The notes beneath the pieces are model-generated. The model was not told the DNA's origin. It saw only the letters and a program-made list of their open reading frames with translations, and made no database searches. A stretch of 64,000 nt of DNA from Caldilineaceae bacterium (lineage in GTDB: Bacteria; Chloroflexota; Anaerolineae; Caldilineales; Caldilineaceae): assembly GCA_018003515.1 (NCBI GenBank), contig JAGNDO010000002.1, positions 62,001 to 126,000 of the forward strand. The letters run 5' to 3'. A program made the position numbers and the translations under genes. Every line of letters starts with the position of its first letter. Positions within the stretch are counted from its first letter, which is position 1. Positions 1 to 7,647 of the stretch are shown here, piece by piece.

Positions 1-901
1 CGGTGCCGAAGCGCCGGGTGGTGTCGTAGATTTCCGGCTCGCCTTCCGGATCCAGTCGGATCACCTTGGCGTAACAGCCGCCCTCCAGGTTGAAGACGCC
101 GTTTTCGCTCCAACCATGCTCGTCATCACCGATCAAGGTGCGCTCCGGGTCCGCGCTCAGGGTGGTCTTGCCCGTGCCGCTTAACCCAAAGAAGATGGCG
201 GCATCGTCCTTGTCCTTGCCATAGTTGGCGCTGCAATGCATGGACAGCACCCCCTGCTTGGGCAGATAGTAGTTCATGGCGCTGAAGATGCTCTTCTTGT
301 TCTCGCCGGCATAGGCCGTGCCGCCGATGATCACCATGTTCTTGGCCAGGTTCTGGACGATGAAGGTCTGGCTGCGGGTGCCGTCCTCTTCGGGCATAGC
401 ATGGAAGCTGGGCACATTGATCACCACCATTTCGGGCACAAAGGTACGCAGGGCTTCCGGCTCGAATTCCCGAATGAACATATTGCGCACAAAGAGGGCG
501 TGATAGGCCAGCTCGGTGATAAAACGCACCTTCTTGCGATACTGGGGGTCTGCGCCCACATAGCCATCAAAGACAAAGACATCCTTGTTCTGCAAATAGG
601 CGCGCAGCCGGCCAAAGAGACTGGTAAAGCTGGCTTCAGAGATGGGCTGATTGATCTTGCCCCACCAAATATCGTTTTCAGACGTGGGTTCTTTGACCAC
701 AAACTTGTCGCTGGGGGAGCGGCCCGTGTGGTCGCCCGTGCGCACGACGATAGGCCCCAGGTGAGAGATCACCCCTTCGCGGCGGCGGATGATCTGTTCG
801 TACAGCATTGGGGTGGTCAGGTTCCAATAGACCGTACCCGGATTGGTAATACCATGTTTGTCGATGTTATATTCGCTGACAAACGCACCAAAGTTTTGCA
901 T
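1..901 (-). CDS. pckA: Phosphoenolpyruvate carboxykinase (ATP), 3' end outside window
   Basis: Converts oxaloacetate and ATP to PEP, CO2 and ADP in the cytosol, the entry step of gluconeogenesis. About 300 of the usual ~530 residues are visible; the C-terminal part runs off the left edge. Seen: RTGDHTGRSPSDKF (residues 54-67, substrate arginine loop), GGTAYAGENKKS (193-204, catalytic lysine region), the P-loop GLSGTGKTT (239-247) and IGDDEHGW (257-264). These are hallmark motifs of the ATP-dependent family, not the GTP family. The start is ATG at 899-901, preceded by GAGGAGG eight bases upstream. It is the last of the minus-strand genes here; no promoter close to consensus is obvious, and a TTGCAA / TAAACT pair near 955-990 is only a weak candidate. 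Confidence 0.96.
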   Translation of the reverse strand, partial: MQNFGAFVSEYNIDKHGITNPGTVYWNLTTPMLYEQIIRRREGVISHLGPIVVRTGDHTGRSPSDKFVVKEPTSENDIWWGKINQPISEASFTSLFGRLRAYLQNKDVFVFDGYVGADPQYRKKVRFITELAYHALFVRNMFIREFEPEALRTFVPEMVVINVPSFHAMPEEDGTRSQTFIVQNLAKNMVIIGGTAYAGENKKSIFSAMNYYLPKQGVLSMHCSANYGKDKDDAAIFFGLSGTGKTTLSADPERTLIGDDEHGWSENGVFNLEGGCYAKVIRLDPEGEPEIYDTTRRFGT

Positions 902-1085
902 GTTTCCTCCTCAGTTGTTGAATTTTTTGAAACGGCGTCACCGATGTGAATAGAAATGCAGGCCAGTTTATCTTGGGTTTGCGTCGTTGCAAGTCCAACA
1001 AAACCTTACTAAACTATTAAATAACAGATAGTTGGATCGGGATAGTGACAAATAGACTCTAAGTAGGGAGACAGATGCCCTTTTT

Positions 1086-1124
1086 AACAAAAAAAGCCGC
1101 ATCCCTGGGTAAGGGGCAGCTTTG
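1086..1124 (-). terminator. Rho-independent terminator of the 62-residue membrane protein gene
   Basis: Read on the minus strand, a stem AAAGC...GCTTT with an inner GC/CCCT...AGGG segment is followed at once by seven T residues. It lies about 150 bases after the stop of the small gene at 1272 and upstream of pckA, so it separates the two. The rest of 902-1271 shows no convincing gene. Confidence 0.65.
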
Positions 1125-1271
1125 AACAGAGATAGTTTGGAAAACGATGGGTGGGATCGACAACAAAGATGGCGGTCATGACCTTTACCTGCTCTTGACA
1201 TCAAAAAAGGCAGATTTGCAAGAAAGGGCTAAAATCTCTACTGCAAAAGTGTCAAAAAGCCGGTGGGTGAG

Positions 1272-1460
1272 TTACTCGAATTCCTGACTCCCCAGGCGAT
1301 CCAACACCGCCGTGCCGCCGATGAAGAACGCAGAGAGCGCTGGCATCAGCGGATCAGTGCGCAAGCCCTGAATTTCGGCTATGCCAAACCAGGCTAAACA
1401 CCCCACCCCAAGGAATAAAAGTCCATTGCTGATCCATCGGTTACGAGCTGACATACGCAT
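1272..1460 (-). CDS. Small two-helix membrane protein, unknown function
   Basis: A 62-residue protein with two likely transmembrane segments (about residues 10-30, WISNGLLFLGVGCLAWFGIA, and 38-54, LMPALSAFFIGGTAVL) and a charged tail. I do not recognise a family. Support for a real gene comes from its surroundings: a sigma70-type promoter 70 bases upstream (TTGCGC-17-TATAAT at 1530-1558) and a terminator downstream. The start could be ATG at 1460 or ATG at 1454; neither has a strong Shine-Dalgarno sequence. Confidence 0.55.
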   Translation of the reverse strand: MRMSARNRWISNGLLFLGVGCLAWFGIAEIQGLRTDPLMPALSAFFIGGTAVLDRLGSQEFE

Positions 1461-1529
1461 CTATCCCATCGAAAACTGGCCCAAAAACAAGCCATCCTTC
1501 ATCAAATTACATCCTGCATGCTGCGTCAC

Positions 1530-1558
1530 ATTATAGTGCGCGCACGCTCTGTGCGCAA
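1530..1558 (-). promoter_or_regulatory. Sigma70-type promoter for the 62-residue membrane protein
   Basis: On the minus strand TTGCGC (1558-1553), a 17-bp spacer, then a perfect TATAAT (1535-1530). Transcription would begin near 1523 and give a leader of about 60 bases. Confidence 0.6.
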
Positions 1559-1628
1559 ATGCAGACCACTCGCGGACCAAATCCAGACCTGTTCCCGGCA
1601 GATACCCCCTGACCAAACAAAAGGCAAT

Positions 1629-1715
1629 CGTTCACGCCCCCCGGCCCCCAATTCTGGGGGAGGTCGTGGACAGTTCCCCCCAAGATTGGGGGGTCAGGGG
1701 GGCGGGGGGTGAACG
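1629..1715. repeat. Palindromic GC-rich intergenic repeat, copy 1
   Basis: An 87-bp nested palindrome. The outer arms CGTTCACGCCCCCC / GGGGGGTGAACG enclose two inner hairpins of the form CCCCCAAT.CTGGGGG. A degenerate copy of the same element lies at 63685-63757, and shorter relatives of the inner hairpin lie at 51728-51779 and 55091-55129. All are intergenic, so this is a dispersed REP-like family. Confidence 0.7.
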
Positions 1716-1722
1716 ATTACAA

Positions 1723-1839
1723 CAAAAGACCCCTCGCCGTAGCGAAGGGTCTAATGGTTCCATGTCTGCCAAGAGGTTGAGCAGGGCAACCCAGGCAGAC
1801 AATGAGGGAGGAAACGAGGCAGCCCATAGGACTGATGAT
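1723..1839 (-). ncRNA. Candidate structured small RNA (about 115-120 nt)
   Basis: A transcription unit without a convincing ORF. It starts at a near-consensus promoter (TTGACA-17-TAGAAT, 1846-1874) and ends at a textbook terminator (stem 1727-1752). On the minus strand the terminator has a C(UACG)G tetraloop and a U.G wobble that would be a C.A mismatch on the plus strand, followed by UUUUGUUG; this fixes the direction. The body can form a stem GUCUGCC...GGCAGAC with an inner GGUUG...CAACC (about 1767-1800). 5' of it is an unpaired pyrimidine tract containing CCUCCCU, complementary to Shine-Dalgarno sequences. It does not match SRP RNA, 6S, tmRNA or RNase P RNA as far as I can judge. A trans-acting regulator is possible; the function is unknown. 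Confidence 0.65.
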
Positions 1840-1845
1840 AGATCT

Positions 1846-1874
1846 ATTCTAGCACGCCGGTTTTGTGCTGTCAA
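1846..1874 (-). promoter_or_regulatory. Strong promoter of the candidate small RNA
   Basis: Minus strand: TTGACA (1874-1869), exactly 17 bases, TAGAAT (1851-1846), preceded by TGC, so also an extended -10. The expected start point is near 1839. Confidence 0.75.
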
Positions 1875-1897
1875 CTACAATCTTTTTTGTCTGGCGC

Positions 1898-1926
1898 TTG
1901 ACGCCTGGAAACAGAAGGCGTATGAT
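1898..1926 (+). promoter_or_regulatory. Promoter of the DUF4349 lipoprotein gene
   Basis: TTGACG (1898-1903), 17-bp spacer, TATGAT (1921-1926), 78 bases before the start codon at 2004. It is divergent from the small RNA promoter; the two -35 boxes are only 24 bases apart. Confidence 0.7.
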
Positions 1927-2003
1927 CATGATCCATGCAGACAAGATCGGCGGCAGCATCTGGCTGATTCCAGCCGGACCAAAACAGACAACAGGAGGCT
2001 ACG

Positions 2004-2900
2004 ATGGGCAAGCGATTCTGGTTTTTCCTGACAATTTTCATGGCTCTGGGCCTCTTCAGCGCCTGCTCGGCCGCGTCCCCGGCGGCAATGGCCCCGTCCG
2101 CCGCGCCCATGCCAGCCGCGCGTGAGTATCCCGCGTCCGAAGCGTCCGCGGCGGACAGTGCCTCCGCCGACTTCCAGCGCAAGGTGATCGCCCGGGCCTC
2201 CCTCTCCCTCGTGGTGAGCGATGCCAGCGCCAGCATGGACGCCATCCAAAGCGTGGCCGATGAGATGGGCGGCTATGTGGAGTCGGTCAATCTTTATAAA
2301 AGTGGCTACGACAGCAGCCAGGCCATGAGCGGTTCCACCACGGTACGGATACCCGCCCAAAAGCTGGAAGAGGCCCTGGCCCGGTTTGAAGCCCTGGCCG
2401 TGGATGTGCAATCCCGTTCCCTGAACCGAGAGGATGTGACCAGCCAATACACGGATCTGGACGCCCAGTTGACCAACCTGAAGGCCGCCGAAGAAGAGCT
2501 GCGGGCCTTGTTGAGCGAGGTGCGCCAGCGCCCGGCGGCCACGGCGGAGGACATCCTGGCCGTCTATCGCCAATTGACCGACATCCGGGGCCAGATCGAG
2601 CAATATCAGGGACAGAAGAACATGCTCGACAACCTGATCGGTCTGGCCACGGTGCAGATCGACCTGACCCCGGACGCCTTGACCCAGCCGATTGTAGACG
2701 AGGGCTGGCAGCCCACCGGCGTGGCCCGCAGCGCCCTGCGAGGGTTGGTGACCATGCTACAATGGATCGGCAATGCGGGCATCTGGCTCGTGGTCTTCTT
2801 CTTGCCCCTGGCCTTGCTGGCGTTGATCCCCGTGGGCATCCTGGCCTGGTTTGTGCGCTGGCTGAAGCGGCGATCCGATGCGGCCAAGGCGGGGAAATAG
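2004..2900 (+). CDS. DUF4349 domain membrane-anchored lipoprotein
   Basis: A 298-residue envelope protein. The N-terminus is a lipoprotein signal with lipobox FSAC (Cys21), followed by an Ala/Pro-rich linker. The DUF4349 body (about 58-225) has the typical order: a beta-strand part (KVIARASLSLVVSD), then a long coiled coil with TDLDAQLTNLKAAEEELRAL, then a return strand. A C-terminal transmembrane helix (about 258-283) ends in a basic tail, KRR. The domain is common in Chloroflexota and Firmicutes and its biochemical role is not established. The start is fixed by the SD sequence AGGAGG eight bases before ATG. It is monocistronic, followed by a strong hairpin. Confidence 0.88.
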   Translation: MGKRFWFFLTIFMALGLFSACSAASPAAMAPSAAPMPAAREYPASEASAADSASADFQRKVIARASLSLVVSDASASMDAIQSVADEMGGYVESVNLYKSGYDSSQAMSGSTTVRIPAQKLEEALARFEALAVDVQSRSLNREDVTSQYTDLDAQLTNLKAAEEELRALLSEVRQRPAATAEDILAVYRQLTDIRGQIEQYQGQKNMLDNLIGLATVQIDLTPDALTQPIVDEGWQPTGVARSALRGLVTMLQWIGNAGIWLVVFFLPLALLALIPVGILAWFVRWLKRRSDAAKAGK

Positions 2901-2954
2901 AACGCGGATTTCGCGGATTGGGCGGATTGACGCGGATTTTTGAAAAGAAATTGC

Positions 2955-3013
2955 ACAACAAAAAGGGGTGGGAAGGTGAGCAATATGCTCACCTTCCCAC
3001 CCCTTTTTGTTGT
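2955..3013. terminator. Perfect 28-bp hairpin, terminator
   Basis: Arms of 28 bp pair without mismatch around the 3-base loop ATA (2983-2985). The arms end in AAAAA/TTTTT blocks, so the structure reads as a stem with a U-tract in either direction. It closes the DUF4349 unit. Confidence 0.8.
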
Positions 3014-3179
3014 TACCGCCAGTCCCCCCACGATCTCCACAAGTTATCCATGCCCTCTCCACACAACTGGGAGATAATGGGGGCATCAGGGCAAATCGCC
3101 CGGAGATTCATCGACAATCACATGGCAGGAGATCGCAACGGTTCCTGCATGACCCACCATTTACACAAGGAGAACACCC

Positions 3180-3854
3180 ATGAAACCTTTCCGTATCGTC
3201 ATCCCCGTCCTCTTCGCCGCCGTTGTGGCCCTTTCCCTGGCCATTATGCCCGCATCCGCCCAAGCCGCCCGACCCAATCCTGTGCCCGTCACCCAGCCAG
3301 CGGTGATCGCCCTGGATGCCGTAGAAATCGCCGATCTCGAATACATGCGAGAAGAGGAAAAGCTGGCCCGTGATGTCTACCTCACCCTCTATGACGTGTG
3401 GGGTGTGCGCACATTCCAAAACATCAGCCGCTCGGAACAGAGCCACATGGACGCCATCTTGACCCTGCTGAACCGCTACGCCATTGCGGACCCGGCCGTC
3501 GGCAACGGGGTGGGCGAGTTCACCAACCCAGAGTTGCAAGCGCTCTATGATCAGTTGATTGCCACGGGCAGCCAATCCCTGGCCGATGCCCTGAAGGTGG
3601 GCGGGGCGATCGAGGAGATCGACATCCTCGACCTGCAACGGGCCGTGGCCGAGACCGACAAAGCCGACATCCAACGGGTCTACGCCAGCCTGCTCAGCGG
3701 CTCCACCAACCATCTGCGGGCCTTCGTCTCCACCTTGGCCAACCAGACCGGCGAGGTCTACGCACCCCAGTATATGACGCCAGACGCCTACAGTGCCATC
3801 GTGGATGGGTCCGGCAGCAACGGCGGCCAGCGGGGCGGACGCCGGGGTCGGTAG
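3180..3854 (+). CDS. Secreted DUF2202 (ferritin-like) protein
   Basis: A 224-residue exported protein. A signal peptide (about 1-29, ending ASAQA) precedes a four-helix DUF2202 domain (about 44-195). Visible family features are EEEKLARDVYLTLYDVWG with the acidic metal-ligand pattern, SEQSHMDAI and a later helix TDKADIQRVYASL. The family adopts a ferritin-like fold; a di-metal role is plausible but unproven. The C-terminal tail is Gly/Arg-rich (GGQRGGRRGR). The start is the ATG at 3180 with AAGGAG seven bases upstream. It is convergent with the carboxylase operon across a hairpin. Confidence 0.87.
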   Translation: MKPFRIVIPVLFAAVVALSLAIMPASAQAARPNPVPVTQPAVIALDAVEIADLEYMREEEKLARDVYLTLYDVWGVRTFQNISRSEQSHMDAILTLLNRYAIADPAVGNGVGEFTNPELQALYDQLIATGSQSLADALKVGGAIEEIDILDLQRAVAETDKADIQRVYASLLSGSTNHLRAFVSTLANQTGEVYAPQYMTPDAYSAIVDGSGSNGGQRGGRRGR

Positions 3855-3863
3855 CCCAAATCC

Positions 3864-3920
3864 GCAAGCACGAAAAAGGGGGGATGCGCCAGTGGCGCAT
3901 CCCCCCTTTTTCGTGCTTGC
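3864..3920. terminator. Bidirectional terminator between DUF2202 and the biotin carrier gene
   Basis: A 27-bp perfect inverted repeat centred at 3892 with AAAAA...TTTTT near the outer part of the arms. It lies between two convergent genes ending at 3854 and 3940. Confidence 0.8.
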
Positions 3921-3939
3921 CTCTCGGCAAATGCCTAGT

Positions 3940-4434
3940 TCACTCGATCTCGACCAACATCTCCTCCAGCACCACGGTCTGGCCGATCTGCACGCTGATC
4001 TTGCGCACGGTGCCCGCCCGGCTGGCACGGATCTCGTTCTCCATCTTCATGGCTTCCAGCACCACAATGGGCTGCCCGGCCTCCACGGTCTGGCCCGGCG
4101 TCACCAAAATCCGCCCGATCAGGCCGGGGATGGGGGCTTTGATGCGCCCGTCTCCGCTGGCTGGGCGGCTGACCGAGGCGTTCGTGTCTCGGGCCGCAAC
4201 GTGATGCAGTCCGGAAAAGCTGCGCATCCGGGTCAGTTCCGGGTCAAAGGTCACCTCATAGGGACGGTTGTCGATCACCATCCATTCTAGCCCGGTCAGG
4301 TCCGACACATCGGGCACGTAGATCGGCAAGGTCCGATCGCCCACGGTGACGGTGAAGTGGCCGCCAGTGGTGCCGTCTCGTTGCACATCCACGTCATATT
4401 CCTGACCATCAATGGTCACATGCACTTTGGTCAT
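3940..4434 (-). CDS. Biotin carboxyl carrier protein of the acyl-CoA carboxylase
   Basis: A 164-residue carrier that swings carboxybiotin between biotin carboxylase and carboxyltransferase. The C-terminal biotinyl domain (about 95-163) has the biotin motif EAMKM with the target Lys130, flanked by IKAPIPGLIGRI and GQTV repeats. The N-terminal ~90 residues form a separate beta-rich part (DGQEYDVDVQRDG), as in split acyl-CoA carboxylases of the propionyl/acetyl type. The start is ATG 4434 with AGAGGAGCA just upstream. Only 12 bases separate it from the biotin carboxylase stop, so they are cotranscribed. It is the last gene of the cluster that begins at 18687. Confidence 0.93.
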   Translation of the reverse strand: MTKVHVTIDGQEYDVDVQRDGTTGGHFTVTVGDRTLPIYVPDVSDLTGLEWMVIDNRPYEVTFDPELTRMRSFSGLHHVAARDTNASVSRPASGDGRIKAPIPGLIGRILVTPGQTVEAGQPIVVLEAMKMENEIRASRAGTVRKISVQIGQTVVLEEMLVEIE

Positions 4435-4446
4435 GGGTTGCTCCTC

Positions 4447-5931
4447 TTAGCTGGGCAGGCGACGGCTGGAACGATGCCACCCCGATTGGGTGCGCTCGGA
4501 GATCACAGGCCGACCGGTCTGGTTGCGGATCACAAAGGCCACGGCCACGGCAGCGGCCAGATCCGGGCCCCGGTCGCCCAACTCCCCTGTGTCCCGGAAG
4601 GTGGCTCGGTGCATAAAGTTTGTGTTGTAGTGGCCCTTGGCATAGCGCTCATCAGCCAGGATGTGCAGGTGCAGGGGGATGTTGGTCTGTACCCCCACAA
4701 TCTTGAAGTCCTGCAAGGCCCGGCGCAGACGCCGATGGGCCATCGCCCGATCTTCGCCCCAGGCCACCACTTTGGCCACAAGGGAATCGTAGCGCACGGG
4801 CATGGGATAGCCCACATAGCCCGACGAATCCACCCGCACCCCATGACCGCCGGGGATGCGGAAGCGTTCCAAGACGCCAGGGCTAGGCAGATAGTTGTTC
4901 CACGGATCTTCGGCGTTGACCCGGCATTGCATGGCCCACCCGCTCAGGTGGATGTCCGCCTGGGTGAAGCCAAGCGGCTCCCCAGCGGCAATCCGAATCT
5001 GCTGGGCCACCAGATCCACCCTGCTGCGCATCTCGTTGACCGGATGCTCCACCTGGATGCGGGCCTTGATCTCGGTGAAGTGAAAGCCGCCCTCCCCATC
5101 CACCAAAAACTCCACCGTGCCCACGCTGCTATAGTTGAAGAGCCGGGCAATAGTGATGGCGGCCTGGGTGATCTCTTCCCGCTGTGCCGGGCTGAGATAG
5201 GGGGCCGGGGATTCCACGATCATCTTCTGGTTGTTGCGCTGCAAGGAGCCGTCCCGCTCGCCCAGGTGGACCACATTGCCGAAGCCATCGGCCAGGATCT
5301 GCACCTCCACATGGTGGGACGGGGCGATCACCCGCTCCAGATAGACATGGTCGCTGGCGAAGACGCCCAGAGATTCCCGCTGGGAATTGGCGACGGTCTC
5401 GATCAACCGCTCTGGGCGATCCACGATCCGGGAGCCCCGCCCCCGCCCACCCCGGCAGGACTTGATCACCAGGGGATAGCCCAGATCAGCCGCCTGGGCG
5501 ATCAGCAGATCCGGCTCCGCCGCGTCTACATGGGTTTCGGAATGGGGCGGCGTGGAGAATCCGGCCGCTTCCACCTTTTCCAGACAGGGGATCTTCATAC
5601 GCAGGGTGCGGATCACCTCTGCCGGGGGGCCGATAAAGGCGATCCCCGCCGCGGCGCAGGCCTCGGCAAACTCCGGCTGCTCGGCCAGAAAGCCATAGCC
5701 AGGATGGATGGCGTCCGCGCCGCAGGCTTTGGCGATGGCCAGCACCTCGTCCCCATCCCCAAAGCGCTTCTCCGAGGTGATGGGATAGCACTCATCGGCC
5801 AGGCGCACATGCAGGGCATTGCGGTCATTCTGGCTGACCAGGGCCACCGTGGCAATCCCCATATCCCGGCAGGTCCGGATCACCCGCACAGCAATTTCGC
5901 CACGATTGGCGATTAGAATTTTTTTGAACAT
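4447..5931 (-). CDS. Biotin carboxylase subunit, divergent active site
   Basis: ATP-dependent carboxylation of biotin, first half-reaction of the acyl-CoA carboxylase. The 494 residues match the family length: N-domain (MFKKILIANRGEIAVRVIRT), ATP-grasp (KIPCLEKVEAAG, LGYPLVIKSCRGG), central QRNNQK and QVEHPV, and a C-terminal domain. The start MFKK at 5931 is chosen because the upstream extension is encoded by a tandem repeat and GAGGAAC precedes this ATG. Odd points: the usual EMNTR reads EIKAR, so the Asn that helps bind metal (Asn290 in E. coli AccC) is Lys; the usual RDCS reads RDGS; and the Gly-rich ATP loop carries extra Arg (CRGGRGRG). The catalytic Arg and Glu of that motif are kept. 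Confidence 0.93.
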   Translation of the reverse strand: MFKKILIANRGEIAVRVIRTCRDMGIATVALVSQNDRNALHVRLADECYPITSEKRFGDGDEVLAIAKACGADAIHPGYGFLAEQPEFAEACAAAGIAFIGPPAEVIRTLRMKIPCLEKVEAAGFSTPPHSETHVDAAEPDLLIAQAADLGYPLVIKSCRGGRGRGSRIVDRPERLIETVANSQRESLGVFASDHVYLERVIAPSHHVEVQILADGFGNVVHLGERDGSLQRNNQKMIVESPAPYLSPAQREEITQAAITIARLFNYSSVGTVEFLVDGEGGFHFTEIKARIQVEHPVNEMRSRVDLVAQQIRIAAGEPLGFTQADIHLSGWAMQCRVNAEDPWNNYLPSPGVLERFRIPGGHGVRVDSSGYVGYPMPVRYDSLVAKVVAWGEDRAMAHRRLRRALQDFKIVGVQTNIPLHLHILADERYAKGHYNTNFMHRATFRDTGELGDRGPDLAAAVAVAFVIRNQTGRPVISERTQSGWHRSSRRLPS

Positions 5932-5949
5932 CGTTCCTCTTTTCAATGC

Positions 5950-6041
5950 ACAATGTAGCAAATGGCGAATGGCAAATGGCAAATGGCGATATCAACATGC
6001 GAAGTTGTCGCCATTCGCCATTCGCCATTCGCCATTCGCTA
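5950..6041. repeat. GGCGAAT-type heptamer repeat forming a hairpin between carboxylase genes
   Basis: Tandem aatggc(g/a) units on one side and ccattcg units on the other make a hairpin with AATGTAGC / GCTACAT at its base. It sits in the 107-base gap between the carboxyltransferase stop (6039) and the biotin carboxylase start (5931), and overlaps the carboxyltransferase stop codon. Same family as 7590-7614, 8097-8129, 8406-8467, 13971-14000, 14132-14160 and 49235-49275. Confidence 0.85.
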
Positions 6042-7574
6042 CATGGGCGAAATACCGTGCTTCTTCGGCACGTGGGTTTCCCGCTTGGACAGGGTGAGTT
6101 CCAGGGCTTGGATCAGGGATCGGCGGCTGTCTCGGGGTTCGATGACGTCGTCGATCAGCCCCCGGGCCGCGGCCACGTAGGGATTATTGAACTTGTCTTC
6201 GTAGTCGGCCACCAATTCCTTGCGCCGGGCTTCGGGATCTTCCGCCGCCGACACATCCCGGCGGAAGAGGATATTGACCGCCCCCTCGGCCCCCATCACC
6301 GCAATCTCGGCGTTGGGCCAGGCGTAGATCAGATCCCCCCGCAACCCCTTGCTGCTCATCACACAATAAGCCCCGCCATAACTCTTGCGCAGGATGATCA
6401 TGAGCTTGGGCACGGTGGCCTCGGAGTACGCATAGATCATGCGCGCCCCGTTGCGGATGATGCCGCCGTATTCCTGGGTGCGGCCAGGCAGAAAGCCGGG
6501 CACATCCTGCAAAGTGACGATGGGGATGCTGTACGCATCACAAATTCGGATAAAATGAGCGGCCTTAATGGAAGCCTTGATATCGATGGTCCCGGCCAGC
6601 ACCATAGGTTGGTTGGCCACGATCCCCACCACATGGCCGTTGAGCCGAGCATAGCCCACCACCATGTTCTCCGCCCACAGCTCCCGCACCTCGAAAAAGC
6701 GGCCATCGTCCACAATGCTGGCGATCACCTGGCGCACGTCGTAGGGCTTGTGGGGGTCCACAGGCACGATCTGCTCCAGTTCGGGACAGCGCCGGTTGGG
6801 ATCATCCTTGGGCGGCACATAGGGCGGATCATCCTGGTTGTTCAGGGGCAGATAGGAGAGCAATTCCCGCACCTGGGCCAGACATTCCTGGTCGTCCTTC
6901 GACAAAAAGTGGCTGACCCCGCTCTCCTGGCTGTGGACCAGACCGCCGCCCAGTTCGTCAAAGCTGACGTTCTCCTGCATCACCGCCCGCACCACGTCCG
7001 GCCCGGTGATGAACATGTAGCTGTTCTCGGTCATAAAGACAAAGTCGGTCAGCGCCGGGGAATAGACCGCCCCACCCGCGCACGGCCCCAAAATCACCGA
7101 AAGCTGGGGGATCACCCCGGATGCCTCGCAGTTGGCATCAAAAATCTTGGCATAGCCGCCCAAACTGTCCACGCCCTCCTGGATGCGCGCCCCGCCGGAA
7201 TCGTTCATGGCCACAAAAGGACAGCCATATTTGATGGCCATGTTCATCACCTTGACGATCTTGTTGGCGTGCATCTCGCCCAAGGATCCGCCCATCACCG
7301 CCGCGTCCTGGGCCGCGGCAAAGACCCGCCGCCCGTTCACCAGCCCAAAGCCCGTGATCACCCCGTCGCCGGGCCGGGAATCCTTGCCCCCCATGTACGC
7401 CTCGTAGCGGGGCATGACCAGGGTATCGATCTCCTGAAACGAGTCTGGGTCAAAGAGCAGATCGATACGCTCACGAGCCGTCAGCCGCCCCTTCTTGTGC
7501 TGCCCTGCCGCTTCCTTCTCGGACCCAGCGGCCAATGCCCGCTTGGCCCGCAGTCTGCGAATATATGTCTCCAC
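6039..7574 (-). CDS. Acyl-CoA carboxylase carboxyltransferase (PccB/AccD family)
   Basis: Transfers CO2 from biotin to an acyl-CoA, giving malonyl- or methylmalonyl-CoA. The 511-residue protein has both crotonase-fold halves: an N-half with GGARIQEGVDSLGGY and GPCAGGAVYSPAL (oxyanion hole), and a C-half with QDVPGFLPG and SYGGAYCVM. The Cys in AYCVM sits where Streptomyces PccB has the Asp linked to propionyl preference, so substrate choice is open; the malonyl-type AT in the same cluster favours acetyl-CoA. I choose GTG at 7574 because GAGGAGGA lies just upstream. An ATG 54 bases further upstream would add residues encoded only by the heptamer repeat. Confidence 0.94.
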   Translation of the reverse strand: METYIRRLRAKRALAAGSEKEAAGQHKKGRLTARERIDLLFDPDSFQEIDTLVMPRYEAYMGGKDSRPGDGVITGFGLVNGRRVFAAAQDAAVMGGSLGEMHANKIVKVMNMAIKYGCPFVAMNDSGGARIQEGVDSLGGYAKIFDANCEASGVIPQLSVILGPCAGGAVYSPALTDFVFMTENSYMFITGPDVVRAVMQENVSFDELGGGLVHSQESGVSHFLSKDDQECLAQVRELLSYLPLNNQDDPPYVPPKDDPNRRCPELEQIVPVDPHKPYDVRQVIASIVDDGRFFEVRELWAENMVVGYARLNGHVVGIVANQPMVLAGTIDIKASIKAAHFIRICDAYSIPIVTLQDVPGFLPGRTQEYGGIIRNGARMIYAYSEATVPKLMIILRKSYGGAYCVMSSKGLRGDLIYAWPNAEIAVMGAEGAVNILFRRDVSAAEDPEARRKELVADYEDKFNNPYVAAARGLIDDVIEPRDSRRSLIQALELTLSKRETHVPKKHGISPM

Positions 7575-7589
7575 CTGTTCCTCCTCGTG

Positions 7590-7614
7590 CGAATGGCGAA
7601 TGGCGAATGGCGAA
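7590..7614. repeat. GGCGAAT-type heptamer repeat
   Basis: About three and a half units of gcgaatg directly upstream of the carboxyltransferase SD, in the gap after the phosphopantetheinyl transferase gene. Confidence 0.85.
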
Positions 7615-7647
7615 TTGTGTCCGCCCATCGCTTTCGCCTTGCCTTTA

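Noticed and set aside
236-949. 237-codon plus-strand frame over pckA
   Set aside because: Exact antisense shadow of pckA; no SD and no family resemblance, with His/Gly-rich composition typical of antisense frames in GC-rich DNA.
968-1204. 78-codon minus-strand frame between pckA and the small membrane gene
   Set aside because: Contains the terminator hairpin and T-run at 1086-1124; composition not protein-like.
1723-1839. SRP (4.5S) RNA
   Set aside because: Length fits, but the conserved GGAAGGAAGCAG-type apical loop is missing on either strand.
1632-1874. 80-codon minus-strand frame over the small RNA
   Set aside because: It spans the promoter and runs through the terminator hairpin and the palindromic repeat, with no SD; the RNA gene explains the region better.
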